A DNA stretch of 64,000 nt from Stenopsyche tienmushanensis (taxonomy: Eukaryota > Arthropoda > Insecta > Trichoptera > Stenopsychidae): assembly GCA_008973525.1 (NCBI GenBank), contig WACJ01000007.1, forward strand, positions 124,001 to 188,000, given 5' to 3'. Made by a program: the position numbers and the translations under genes. Shown here one piece after another: positions 37,713-51,800 of the stretch (position 1 is the stretch's first letter; the number at the start of each line of letters is the position of its first letter). The notes beneath the pieces were generated by a model that saw only the letters and a program-made list of their open reading frames with translations, was not told the origin of the DNA and made no database searches.

Positions 37713-40700
37713 CTGAAATTAAAAATAGCCATACACACCCATACTTTTAACTACAAAATTATAAAAAATATATTTACCAGTCTTCCTGCGTTGTTGTTAT
37801 GCAGTTTGATGAGTGTTTTGATGTCGCTGCGACGCCGAAAGCGAGCATCCATGAAATCGCGAGATTTTCGATGCCCATAGCGAATGTTGTCTCCGCATCC
37901 GCCCCATTGCCAATCACCAGGAGGAAGGGCTGATGGACTTAAACCGGGCATATTGCCACCACCTCCTCCTCCTCTAGCCTTATCACATGAACATTGCACT
38001 AGCTCTCCGGCAGTGCAGGCCCTGGTTATTGCATACGTTACACCGGCAGCAGTGATGGCATTGACGAATCCAGTTTCTCTAGTATCTATGTACAAATAAA
38101 AATTTACTTATCAGTCTAATTTTTAGCTAAAATATATAACTTTCAAAAGCTAAAATACTCTCATCAATATATTTTATATATGCATGTAATAAAATTTATG
38201 AACGAGATCCACAATTTATTTTTTAATGGAATTATAATAATTTTCTAAGAAGCTCAATATTATTTTTTTTGGAATTAGAAATACAGAATAAAATTGATTT
38301 GAAACTATCGATCAAAATTATTTATACTTTTGATTTATGAAATTTATTGGCGTACTGAAAATTTTATCCACAATCTGAACCTTGATTATTTAGATAGGAA
38401 TCATAATTCATGTAGGAGAGAGAAAAAATTGAGTGAGTAGCGAAATTATCATTATTTTTTATTATTGTTGCAAATTAAATAACTCATTCACGGACGTCCC
38501 TACACGCCTTTATTAATCACCTCAGCTTTCACTTTTTCAAATCAAGTTAAACCTGGATCGAGACGATCGATCTCCCAAGTTTGTTTTGCCTCCAAGTCTG
38601 ATTTTCAAGCTAAACATTTACAGTAAGAATCCAGGATATAAACTACTACACCAAAATTTGTACAATATAATTAATGAAACACGTGAACTTATTTTTGAGA
38701 AGCTAATGCGTCCATTTCAGGCTTGATGGATGTATCATAGTTATAATTCGAAAAAAGTTTTCAAAATGTTACATTTCACTCTTCGTAATATACTTACTTC
38801 TGAAGAAAAGTAAATTATTTCTAGAAATTCTGTTATATATATGTAGCATTTTTTTTAAATGTTATTTGTCATGAGGTTATATACTTTTTACGATCATTTC
38901 AATAAAAAACTAAAATAAATATAAAGTTTTACAGTTAGATTTATTCAAAATATTGAAATTGGCAAATTGTTTTGAAATTCAAGTACAAATTAAATCTAAA
39001 GGAAAGGGTTGTAACCATATGTGTTATGTGTAATTTTTTTCTATTCAACAGTTTTAGAAAAACTTATTTAAGTTTTCTATATAGTATTTGCATTAGATAT
39101 CTTTAATTAAAAATATATACGCGATTTATGAATAGTGTTTAAAGTTAAAAACTGCGATTTTTCAGTCAACCATGGTTCAGGAGGAAATTATCATTCCGTT
39201 TCTATCCCGGACCTATGGCAAAGTTTTCATTACTCAGCCAGCATTTTAAAATGTGATCCTCATCTTCCGCATTGATGAGTACAAGTTACAATGAATCAGT
39301 CCAAAGCAGAAAACATTCACAAAGAGGTTAATAATTTATAATCATTAACGTCAACCGGCTCGTTGGCGACATGGTTTAAATACGGATCGAACCCATCAAT
39401 TTGGTTCCCAGCAGTTGAAGATTTATTCATTCGTCCAGAAGGGGACGATTAAGCGAATCTAAGCATTACATTAAAATCCTTTCAGCGAGCAGATATGCTA
39501 CCAATTACAAGCAAGCCGAGGACGGGGCTATCTGAATCGCATATGTGCGCAAAGGAATCTTATAAACGCACGAGTCAATTGAATGCTAATTGGAAATGGG
39601 CATATTTCCATGTCCTCGCTGGTCAGCTGATGCTGCGAGACTTGCATTTTTTCGTCCGAGCAGACTTCGGCGAGATACAGCGAAATTTATTGCGGCCGAC
39701 TATTCATATAATTGCCGCAAAAACGCATCTCGCAATCTGCAATCGGAGCTCAGGAATCCTGGAGAGCAGCGTCACGTGGACGATGCTCACCTGCTGCACT
39801 CTTTGATTGGCTGATTTATCGGAACTTGTCCCCATTGTCCCCCCGTAAGCGCTGAGCTGCATTTGCATAATTCGTGCAGTCAGCGCAGCACTGCCGCGGG
39901 ATTGATACCGACGTGTCGGCGCTAATTCACCTCAATACGACAAAATGCGTCCGAATAAAAAAGCACCCATTACTGACTCCCCTGAAAGCTACACCTAATT
40001 GGTTAAAATTTACCAAATACTTGTTTTTTAGACAAAGAATTAGAATTGTTTTAAACAAGGCAAGTATATTCACGAGTCTTTGAGATATTGATGGAACTTA
40101 CTTTTATTTTACGCATACTATTTACAAAATAATACTATATTAGAACAATGGAAATAAAAACTCTATAAAATATAATTGTAATTCCTACGGACTTCAGAGA
40201 TTTTGCTCACTGCTGAGGGGATCTGTGGCAAATAAAAAATAATTTAGGGGTTGCATGGACAAAGTTCGCGAAAGGGAATAAAATAAAATAGTTGTGATCT
40301 ATATTTTTACATCCTGAGTAAAATGTAAGTATAAATATAAATAAAGACAAGCATCACATGGCTTGCAAGGCTCAATTAATAAAATCAGTGAAGTTTAATA
40401 AAAATTTATTTGCTTAATTTTGTTTGGAAAATAAAGAAAATTAAAATTATTTCTTACATAACTCGAAAGTTTCGTTATCTAAAATTGCATATTTATATCG
40501 ATTTTATGCAATCTTTGATTTAGTGTTGGAATTTCTGGAAATTATAAAGATGATTTGTGGTTCAATTTAATTAATTAAAAAATGACATTGCTTATGTGCT
40601 AAATTTTACGAAATTAATTTGAAGCTACAAACTGATCAATCAAACTCAACCAGAACTAAAAGTATCAGGTCAGCCCAAAGGTTTGTGCGCATATTAGTGA

Positions 40701-43700
40701 ATCTGTCATCAATTTTTGTAAACATCGGGTGCATATTAGTACCCATAGAAAATGAATATCTATAATCAGTGTAAGGACTGCCCATAAATTTAAAGTTGGA
40801 GAAAGCAGCATTTATGATGAACCCCGTTCAGGACGCCCTGTTAATTTTGATAACGACTTTCTTAAAAAAATGGTGGAGTCAAAGCCACACAAAAAGAATG
40901 GATTCATCTCATGGGACAATTTTTCGTTATTTAAAGGAGATTGGGGAAGTATTCAAGCTATCCCAATCCAATTGCCAGCAACGAATAAACATCTGCACTT
41001 CGCTTTTGTCGCGCTTCGAAAGAGAGTCATTTTTTGACCATTTAGTAACAGGTCACAAGAAAATACAGTAGACAGATAAAGATAAGCAGCCAATTCCAAC
41101 AGCAAAGGTGTCTTTAGATCCTAAAAAAGTGAGTTGTATTTAGACCGGAGTCGAATGCAGACGTTCTTTGTGTGTTTCACGATTACGCTGCGCCGCGCCG
41201 TATAAATAGCGATCAAAATTAAATTAGTGCACGCTGATTAATACATTGATAATTATCAATTAATAATTAATATACAATAAGTGCAGTAATTAAAGCACGC
41301 TGCGTATGGGTGTATTTATATAATTGTGACAATATGACTGTCTGAATCAATTAACTTTGTGTTTTATACCTACAACGGATCTACACCATGGAACCAGATA
41401 TCATGGAAAATTTAACAATGATCCTGGACGAGATGGACGAATATGTTAATACCCACACAACCGTCCATGGTAAATTGAAAGTAGGGATAAAAAAAGCACG
41501 ACTTTTAGTCCACGCATTAGTGGATTTGGAAACCCCGGTGCACCAAAAGATCCCCACGACTGACAAAGAGACACAAACATGTACAAAGGAGAGAAAAGAA
41601 TTAAGAAACAATGTTATCCAAACTAATTCGGGAAAAGCGGCCAAGTGGATGGCTCCCCGAAGGGAAGAGGACAAAACTACGAGCCAACATATACAACGAG
41701 CCACAACGAAGAGAGCAGTAATGGCCAAGGCGCCACCGCATGCGCAGGCACAACTACCTCGCCCTGCCAAATCGCCGACAGTCGCACTGCCCACAGAGTG
41801 GACAACAGTGGCCAACCGCAAGAAGATGCGGAAGGAGAACCATCACCAAGGACAGGCGTCTAAAAAAGGTCAAGCGCAGCGGAAACGCAAGCCTCGCACC
41901 CGAAGAGACGCGATCGTCATTACCCTGGAGGAGGGCAAGGAGGGGGCAAGTTATGCTGAAACTCTCAAGACTCTCCGGAAAAATGTTAATCCGGACGAGC
42001 TAGGAGCTAAAATAGCTTCAATCAGGAAATCTAGGAGGGGTGACGCAGTCGTCATAGAACTTGAGAAGGACTCAAACGATACTGCCACCCTGGTACAAAA
42101 TATGTCAAAAGCCCTGGGGGCGGAAACCAGGATAAGGAAGATGGTGCCGATGGAGACGCTCACCATCCTCGATATTGAGGAAGGAATGGTGGAGGGCGAT
42201 ATCATCACGGCTCTGACCAGGGATACCGACCTTGCACCAGAGGATGTCAGCATCAAGTACCTCAAGTCTGGATCATGGGGCACTCAACTGGCGATTGCCT
42301 CTGTCCCCGTTCAGGCTAGCGCGCGGCTGCTTGAAGCAAAGAAAATTAAAATAGGATGGACTTACTGCCGCCTACAAAGGAAAAATAGCATCCCTAAGTG
42401 CTACCGCTGCCAGGGGACAGGGCACACGACTAGGGACTGTAAGAACCCTGATCGCTCAACAATGTGTCGAAGATGCGGAGAAGCGGGACACAAGGCCGCC
42501 ACCTGCACAAATAATCCGTGTTGCCTTATATGTAAGGATAAGGGAGCTGGAGCCAATACGAATCACAGCATGGGGACGAAAGAGTGCCCTGCACATAGAG
42601 GAGCGATACATAAAGCTAAAAAATGGCCAGCGTCCTCCAGATAAATCTCAACTGCTGCAGGGCGGCCCAAGACCTCATGCAGAAGATAGCAGATGAAAGG
42701 GAAGCGGACCTCGTACTGATCTCAGAGCAGTATCAAAACTATAACAATCCGCGCCTCATTCCCAGTGCTGACAACAGAGCAGCGATCTGGGTGGCTACTC
42801 CTCAGCTACTCATAACTGGAACCCCGAGGGATCCCAGCGACGGCTGGACCTGGATAGAGACGGGAGGAATGAGAATCTATTCTTGTTACTTCTCACCGAA
42901 CTCTACGTATGCCGAATTCGCGGGCGACCTTACGCGCCTAGCCGACAGTATACGAACCTCTACCCACCCGGTCGTCGTTGCAGGCGACTTCAACGCTAAA
43001 GCCCCAGAATGGGGCTCCCCTAGGACTGATAGGCGGGGCGCTCTCCTCGCCGACATGGCAGCACAATTGAGGCTCCACGCACTGAATACTGGCGCGCACA
43101 CATTCGTGCGCAGGGAGAGTGCCTCCGTTATCGATGTCACATTTGTCAGTGAATCGGTGACGACAAGAGTCGGAGAATGGCAGGTCGTTGATATCTACTC
43201 ACATAGTGACCATCGATACATTCAGTTTAAGATTAGCGGCTGTGCACCAATACGCAGCCGGAACTTAAACGGGGGATGGGCCATTGGTAAGCTAGACGCA
43301 CCGGCACTCGAGCAGGCTTTAGCCCTCAAGCGTAAAATGGTTACGGATGCAGCGGCAAGTGGAGCGGGAGCAGAGGAGATCACGACTCTAGTCAATAAAC
43401 TCCTCCACTTCACCTGCAACGCTGCAATGCCTAGACGTGCTGCGGGAACAAGAAGAGCGCCGGTATACCGGTGGAACGACAACATTGCTGAGTTACGGAG
43501 ACAGTGCATCGCCTGGCACCGCCGGACGCAACGACACCCGAGCTCCGATGAACTGCGCCTAGGATACAAGAATGCGAGGAAAGCACTGCGCGATGCCATC
43601 AGGCAAAGCAAAGCACAGTGCTGGGACGAGCTATGTGAGTCTGTGAACGCAGATCCGTGGGGAAAACCCTACAAGATCGTGAGACGTAAACTCCGATCTG

Positions 43701-45847
43701 CGAAAATAGATCCGTTCCTGAGCAGCCCCGAAAACCTCAAAGCAACAGTAGACAAGCTATTTCCGAGCCCACCACCAGTAGACACGGTGACCATATCCCT
43801 TGGAACACCTGAGGAGACGGGACCCCCCTTCACCGTGGAAGAGCTCGCCAAGGCTGCAAAGCGTCTGGCGACAAAGAAAGCCCCAGGACTGGATGGAGTG
43901 CCCAATATAGTCATCGGCTTGGTCGCCGGCATTGACCCGGACCTCCTGCTAACGGTATTTAATATTTGCTTATCGGAAGGGATCTTCCCATCACCTTGGA
44001 AGCGCCAGAAGCTGGTGCTCATCCCCAAAGGGAAGACAACATCGGAACCGTCGGCCTATAGACCGCTGTGCATGTTGGACGGGCTAGGGAAACTGCTGGA
44101 GAGACTATTGCTCCAGCGACTCCAGCAGTTTATCGAACCTGCGTTATCCCCGCAACAGTACGGCTTCCGTGCAGGCCGCTCCACAATTGACGCTGTCACC
44201 GAGGTCGTTGACACGGTGAAACAGGCGTGGGGTGGCAGTATCAAGGCAAGTAAACACGTGGTAATGATAGCCTTGGACGTCAAGAACGCCTTCAACTCCG
44301 CAAGGTGGAACTTGATAAACAGGGCCTTGAAGGAAATTGACGTCCCGCCATTTTTTTTTTTTTTTTTTTTTTCACACTACTATATAGAGAAGCCGACGGG
44401 ACGAGCAAACAAAGACCAGTCACCGCGGGAGTCCCACAGGGCTCGGTGCTCGGACCCACCCTGTGGAACGCAATGTATGATGGCTTATTGAGGACACCGC
44501 TCATGGAGGGCGCCAAAATGGTCGCCTTCGCTGACGACGTCGCAATACTAGTCACCGCCAAAACGGAGTACCTCGAAATAATCTGCGAAGACACGCTAAG
44601 GAGGGTCAGGAACTGGTTGACGGGGGCTGGACTGCAGCTCGCCGCCCAGAAGACTGAGGCCATCTTCTTTACCAGGCGAAGAAAGCTTGCGCCCCCACCT
44701 CTGAGTATCGAGAACTGTGAGATCAAGTTCTCAAGATCCATCTGTTACTTGGGGGTGGAAATTGACGATAAGCTCCGTTTTGTTACACATACGGAGAAGG
44801 CCGCAACAAAGGCGGCTAGTATTGCGGAAGGCCTAGCTAGGTTGATGCCTAACATCGGTGGCCCTAAGACAAACCGTCGAAGACTATATAACGAGGTGGT
44901 GCACTCGGTACTATTGTACGGAGCTCCGATATGGGCCGAGGCACTACACTTCGAAAGGGCCAGGCTCAATCTGGCTAGAGTACAGAGGAGAAGCGCGATC
45001 AGAGTCGCAGCAGCATATCGCACAGTGTCAGAGGACGCAGTCCTGGCACTAACTGCCATTCCGCCAATCGACCTGCTCGCAAAAGAAAGGAAAGCTATAC
45101 GCACCGGGGAAACCAGGCAAAGAGCTAGGCAGTACACCATGGTGGAATGGCAGTCCCGATGGGACAGCTCCACCAAAGGTCGATGGACCCATCGGCTCAT
45201 CCCTGACCTTAAGCCCTGGACAGCTAGGAAACACGGTCAGCTGTGCTACCACCTTACCCAGGCACTCACTGGGCATGGCTGCTTTGGTAGCTACCTGTAC
45301 AGGATTCAAAAAGAGGCCGGTCCGAATTGTCACCACTGCGGAGCGGAGCTGGACGATGCCGCGCACACGCTATTCGACTGCCCGGCTTGGAGCACAGAGA
45401 GGGACACACTGCGGGAGGAGCTTGAAGTCAATTCACTCACTCCCAGCAACATGGTCCCTACGATGCTAACCAATGCCAGGGCATGGAACGCGTTGTCCAG
45501 ATACGTCGCGAGCGTTATGCTGCAGAAGGAGGATGCTGAACGACTGAGACGTCGGACACGCACCGAAGCATCCTCCTCCTCCTCAACCCATGAGCGAGAA
45601 AACCCAGCAGAGATATATCAAGAATAGAAGAACCGTGATGAATTCACGTTAACACGAGGCCCTAGAGGGACACATACCGCCACCCTAGAGCAATACTTCG
45701 CGGTAGCCGGGTGGCGGCGGAACCGGAGGAGGGGTTTAGTGAGTCCGGCGATGCTCAGTCAAATACTAGCGAGACGCATTACCAATGCTTAGTCAAACCT
45801 CACACTACCTCAGAAGGAGGCGTCTTCTTGAAGATTCCCCTCCTTCG

Positions 45848-45889
<42 letters not shown>

Positions 45890-48800
45890 TCCTAAAAAAG
45901 TGTTTGGTGGGATATGTATGACGTGATTTATTATGAACTGTTAAACCTTTAATAAATAACTAAATTAAACCTTTAATGCAGATGTTTACAGTGAACAACT
46001 TGGTCGTTTAAACTTACAATTGATTAAAAAATGCCCGCAATTGGTGAATATCAAGAAAGTGTTGTTCCATCATAATAATGCTAGACTGCATACGCTTGGA
46101 TAACGCTGCAAAAAATTAGTGAATTAATATGAGGGTTTTTGATTAGGGTTTTGCTATAAGTAGAATTCCATGGGGATAGTAAGTTTGTGTACTACTAATC
46201 TAAATTGATAACATTTTCTTATATAATTGTTTTAAATGGAATTTGTCATAGATGTAAAGCCACTAATTAATATATATAGCATTGCTTAAACGTTAGTTTA
46301 TTGTTTTTGAACCGCGCATTCACACATTAGAATTCATAATTTAAAACCTAAAATATATATGTATTAAAATATTTTAAAAGTATGGACTAATTTGATTTGG
46401 TACATTTGTTTCAGGCTGTGGCAAGAATTAAAATGTGTAACATCTGACGGATAAGTAAACATTGAAAGTGCTAAATGAGGCAATGAAACACTAGTATACA
46501 AGTAGAGCTCCAAATATTGCTTTTTTAAATGAGAATATATTTCAGAAGCCTAATATTGACCTGGAGCAATTAGTATCCTTAAGAATATGATGACCTGCTC
46601 AAGTTATATCATGGACTACAACAAAATAGTTCTACGCTTTTTTTTAAAATAAAAGCATGAAAATAAATGCACAAACTTATCAAAAGTGTACTCATATTGA
46701 TCTTTAAAAAATACTAAAATTCTTTCTTGTTCAAAGGTATTATCAATTTTTATCGACCTGAAACGATTGTTCTTCATACTAAAAATAAAATTATAATACG
46801 TTTATAAAAATATTTATATATAATTGATATAGTTTTTGACACACGCTTTATACTAGAAGTTTGTTTAAAAGTTTTTGTTAAGACCTTATCTTTAAAAAAA
46901 ATTAAAGACTATAAAATACATGTTATGTTTTATAACCAATCATTTCAATGCATTAACAATTAGGATAATATTTATTTTAAATATCAAACAAGTGGAATGT
47001 ACAAAAACGTCCGTTTTACAATCGATTAAAAAAGTTTATCCATCAAACACCAAAGAATAATGAAAAATCCCGAAGGACCCACCAAACGTGAAACAACTCC
47101 AATAATGTCAGCAAACACGCGGCACCATTGTAAAATGCTTCCATGAGAAAATGTATCCATAATGTGCCTTTGAACAATATGTTTCGAATGTGAATTCAAA
47201 CCAAGCTATTGCATACTAAAATAATGTTAGTTTTTAATCCTTACTTAAAACGAAGTTCAAATCATTCAAAATTGAAAGGATGGCTGAGCCACACCATATA
47301 GGAAAAAAGACTCGTCTAAAAACGTCCATTGAAAATATACGACAATCGTTTTGAAAGCCCTGCTTTATACGAGTGGATTTCATCGCAGTGTCATATAAAT
47401 ATAAATTTGCCCCAGTTGATGGCAGCTAAAATTGCATACTGCACAAAACTGAAGGGGCGAAGGCAAAGGGACACATTCCTCCCGGATGCCGCAAAGGTTC
47501 CAGTATGAGCTCCTGTTGTAATTATCACAATTAAAGCTCACAAGGAACGCACAAGGCCACATAACTGAGAACATTATTGTTTTTTGCAATATCTCGGATA
47601 GAATTCAGTGCGAAACGATCCCGGTAAAAACTTGAAGGAATTTCCTCTGCGTCCCATTTATTGCCGGAGATTCCATCTCGGAGATGATTTTCCAAAGGAA
47701 AGGCAGGAGATTCTAAAAGCGCTCAATGCGTAGTAAAAAAAACTATTTAAACCCATTCAAACGACATTTCATTTTTTCCATACTCAAAGTCAACAAGCGT
47801 CTTTTATACATATTTTAAGCGCACTGACAAAAACTAAAGGCACACTAGCCTCAATATAAACACAAATATCTCATAATAAATATATCAAAAGGTTTGAGCC
47901 AAACACTTCTATTTCTTTGGACCAAATATCATACGATACAGAACGTATGTGATTCAAAGAGCCCGCTCAGTACTGAGCTCAAACATCTCATCTCGTTTTA
48001 TTGCGGTTTGTCGTTTTATCGGCTACTCGGTGTAATTTATTAAGATTCAACTTTACTCAGAGCTAATTGATTTCGAACTGTAGGTCATCCTTGCGGCTTG
48101 CAACTTTTATCTCTTCCTTTTGATGTGAATCGATTAACAATGATAAGTTATAATGAGATCGTGTCCGGGCTCTACTCTGACAATCGTATAAATACTTTAA
48201 TTCGAAAGAGAGCACGTAGCTTTTGCAAAGCTCCATAATTTAAGTTCATCTTCAATTCAAACATTTTATTATACATTTTTAGTGATATAACGCGAAAAAT
48301 AATTATAATAAATACATTGGACTCACTCAAATGTTTTAAGTTCAAATATATAGAAAGCGATTGTCATTGGCAATAATTAAATATGCTATGAAAACGAGTT
48401 TAAGTGATTAACAATTGTAATAAATAGAGGTAAAAAATGCTAATTAAAAAAAATCTAGGCATCTAGGCAAACTTTATAAATTTAACAAATATTGAAAAAT
48501 ATCTAGTCTAAATGAGTAAAGTATTGATATGGTGGTTTAGATCTTGGGTTACTGTTATAAAGGTTCTGGTTCAAATCCAAATTGTGGAATAAAAATTAAT
48601 CGTATTAATAAATTTTGGAAATTGGAAATATTAGAGTAATTTTTCTGGATTTATAAAAGTAAATATGGAGGCAATTAAGAAAGTCGTGCAGGATGAGTGA
48701 CTAAATTTGCAACCATTTTCGTTAGTTGTTCGCTCATATTCAAACTATCCCATCCCAACTTTATTATGTGTGGAAGGTAAATGAGAAACCACTACATTAA

Positions 48801-51800
48801 AAATTCTTTCTTTATCCTATAGAAATCGCCTGCATCCAATAAAGGGTATGAAAAAAGAAGAGAAATATGAAAATATTTACATGCTTGTAAAAATACAATG
48901 TTTTACATTGATCAATTATTTTCACATCCAAGTTTTTTAGCACCCTTATCTAAATCTATTCTTATGTAAACTCAAATATTGCCAATTTTAAAATAGAAAA
49001 TAAGCACACTTGCTAAAAAAAATACATCCTTTAAACAAATATGTTTCGATTTTAAGAACCTCTGGGTCGATTTCTATTAGCATTATTAAGAGCTTAAGTG
49101 ATCTTAAGAGGAAAGATTAATAAAAATTCACAAGTCGCAAATAAAGTTATCTTGGAAGTTACCCTTCTCAAATATGCAAGTTAATCGAACTTACGATGAC
49201 ACTTTCGAAGCAGTCGCCCTGAAAACTTAATCTCGACGTATAAATTTTGTAACGTTCATTCTCCTCGATATCTTTTATTATCGCCTTTATCCCTGGGTTA
49301 TTAAACGTGTTTACCCAATTTCTGCTCCTCGGTCTTAGCGAACAGCAATTAAGATATGAGGCTGTCATATAAATTTAGAGAGCTATCAAGGATCTCTTTA
49401 TGGACACAACCATTGAAAAAAATAACTAAAGTAGACACAATGCAGATAGACTTGTGCTTGAAAATTAATGAGGATCGCCCCTTATTTTATCACATACACA
49501 CATATGCGACCCACGCGTCCATTTTTCTTTATTCGTGGCCTCTTCTTGCTCTAATCCATCAAGCCATGAATCTTTATTTGGTATTATTTTTTAAAATTTA
49601 AATTGTAGCGCATTTTTGTAAGAGTGGTCAGTAATGAAATCTGGCTTATATCAGGCCTGCTTGATGGCATAAAGTATGTGGGAAAGGTAAGCCGAATACA
49701 AAGGCCGGGTAATAAGTGAAGTCGTATGTACCGTGTCCCATTGCTCGGCAGCAGCTGTCCGCGGGCCGCGCGTGTCACAGGCCTGCTGCAGGACAGCTTT
49801 CCAGCCCCTTAATGACTACGCCTGCCTACAAAGTTGTTTGACAGATTTGTATGTAGACGTTACATTGTACACTCTTTCTTCGTCAGGAAAACCTATGTAG
49901 GGATCGACTTCCAATCGCCATTTATGCTGAGGGTGTTTGCAACACGAAGATCGCTGTTCATAATAGTTCAAATAACTAACATAATTAAGCAAGTTGACTC
50001 CTTTGTAAATTTATAAAATAATCCACCTATGTTACCTTGATGATAACAACTATTCATCAGACTTATTTTCGCGGAATAATTCATTTCAATGTCTATGAAT
50101 CATATGGATAATATTTAGAAATATGAGAGAAAATGAAAACTTTTACTATTTACATTCAATAATCAATTACTTTTTCATCAAAGTGTAGCCACATACAGCA
50201 ATAGAAAAGAGTTACATCTATTTGGTTTATATAGTACATTCGCCTCCTAGTGCAATTAATATTAAATGTAGCATGATGCCTGAGATTTATTTGTGAAAGC
50301 TTACCCAGCAGGTTACTTGGATGAACCTGTCAACGGGTACTTTCGCAGCCGATGAACGGAAGTTTTCCTCAGTTTTCCCTTATTACACTGTAACTTGAAA
50401 ATATTACGCACGCATTTTTGGGAGTCAGAAAAAATTGTATCCTATCAGCGACACTGATAATTTGATCATTTGGAGGGAGGTTCGTGAGATCAAATGAGTT
50501 ACATTTAAATATATCATCTAAAAGAGGAGTAGTCTTGCACTACCTTTATTATTAATCACGTAATTCGTTGTATTATTTAATTACTTAAACCACCACTCTA
50601 TCAAACATGATTTGATTTGAGCGAACTGATTGATTATTATGGTGTAATAAATACTTTTGAACTTATTAAAATTTCTCTTATGTGTCGTAATCTTAATATT
50701 TTTACTTAAATAACCGATTTTAAATCAAATTTAAGAAACTTTTGTTGATGGTTTCATTGTAATAATAGAAAACAGATGTTATTATATTTTTGAGAAACAT
50801 TAATTTTGAAGATTTAAACTGTTATACTACATTTTTGAATCAATGATATAATTTTGTTGTTGATATTTTAAGATGCATTAACTGTAATATAAAATGATAG
50901 CTAAAGAGGTTGTAATTCTGAAAATTGTCATACATTTTCTCATAAAAGCATTATGCCTGGGAAAAAAATTCCAATGTGACCCCAAACTTATATTTTAATA
51001 AGCACTAATATTTTATTAGCATTTGCAATATTTGGCACTGGATGCATCTCAAGGAGGATAGATGCATGTGAAGTGTGTTTTTTGCTGTGGACGAGCTCAG
51101 TTGCATTCCTTGCCCGAGGAACAATGGGATGAGAGTCGCAGCCTGACGATGGAATTTACAAAGTGCCCGCTCGTCCTCGCTGAAGACGAGTTATATGGGA
51201 AAAAGAGAATAAATAACATCCAGGTTCACCAGAGTACGTCTCACACGCTGAATGATGTTTGGGAAACTATGCTGTTTTTGAAAAACGTACATACGTATTT
51301 CCTAATAATAACCCATCCTATGACAAAGTGGACATCCGCAATTCCAACTCTTCAGCTTCATTCAGCTATATATGAACTGTGAACATATTTTGCAATTTTC
51401 AAGCAGTCTTCAACTGTAAAATGCATGTGAACATCACTATTTCCATAGTGCTAATATCGATTTATCATTAAACATCTGTTTGACAATGCGATCAAATATT
51501 ATAGCTTGAATGATGAGTTCATTAAGAATGAACTCTTTTATATTTAGAAGAATATAAATAAAGCATTTTGAATCGTCGACTCGATAAATCTATGTGATAG
51601 GATTCATGCTAAGAACATTCTTTCAGTTCTCAGTTGAAAATCCGGAAACCATCAACGAATCGAGCTTTCATCAGATGATCTCTGAAAAATTTAAATTGTG
51701 CACGTAGAAAGCATGTTTTGATAAAAATAGATAGAAATGAAAATTAGATTTAAAAATACGAGCCAAACAAATCATCTTGTTAACATCATCATTAAAATCA

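Larger units (their letters stand above)
41132..45887 (+). mobile_element. Near full-length R1-clade non-LTR retrotransposon (4.76 kb)
   Basis: The element has a 256-nt leader, ORF1 with zinc knuckles, ORF2 with an apurinic-type endonuclease and reverse transcriptase, a 220-nt 3' untranslated region and a poly(A) tail of about 40. A 15-16 bp target-site duplication (agatcctaaaaaagtg) flanks it at 41116-41131 and 45887-45902. GC content is clearly higher than in the surroundings. The N-terminal endonuclease, the RT motif set and the C-terminal CX2CX7HX4C knuckle fit the R1 clade (R1, TRAS, SART, Waldo). It is not in rDNA or telomeric repeats here but inside a mariner relic, which suggests relaxed target choice. 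It lies antisense to Wnt6. ORF2 is interrupted by a T22 tract, so this copy is defective as assembled. Confidence 0.92.
40665..46120 (+). mobile_element. Decayed mariner transposon split by a retrotransposon
   Basis: The left end tcaggtcagcccaaaggttt follows a TA and looks like a mariner terminal inverted repeat. The left body (40790-41131) reads, with frame changes, as mariner transposase: DEPRSGRPVNFDNDF, then a helix-turn-helix region, then KVSLDPKK in a shifted frame. After the insertion the right body (45888-46120) resumes with LDPKKVFGGI and continues through a stretch equivalent to INADVYSEQLGRL and the HHNNARLHT region. Stops and frameshifts are frequent, so it cannot make transposase. 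No right inverted repeat was recognised, so the 3' end is probably lost near 46.1 kb. The assignment rests on peptide similarity recalled from DD34D mariner families. Confidence 0.8.

Noticed and set aside
37674..38099. Plus-strand frames over the Wnt6 exons
   Set aside because: Shadows of the Wnt6 coding strand; the Pro-rich plus frame is the complement of the poly-Gly tract.
41381..45563. Long antisense and alternative-frame open stretches across the retrotransposon
   Set aside because: They mirror ORF1 and ORF2 in GC-richer coding DNA and contain no domains of their own.
51062..51382. 106-codon plus frame in the Wnt6 intron
   Set aside because: Two CxxC-like cysteines near the start are not followed by any zinc-finger pattern; no splice or domain evidence.
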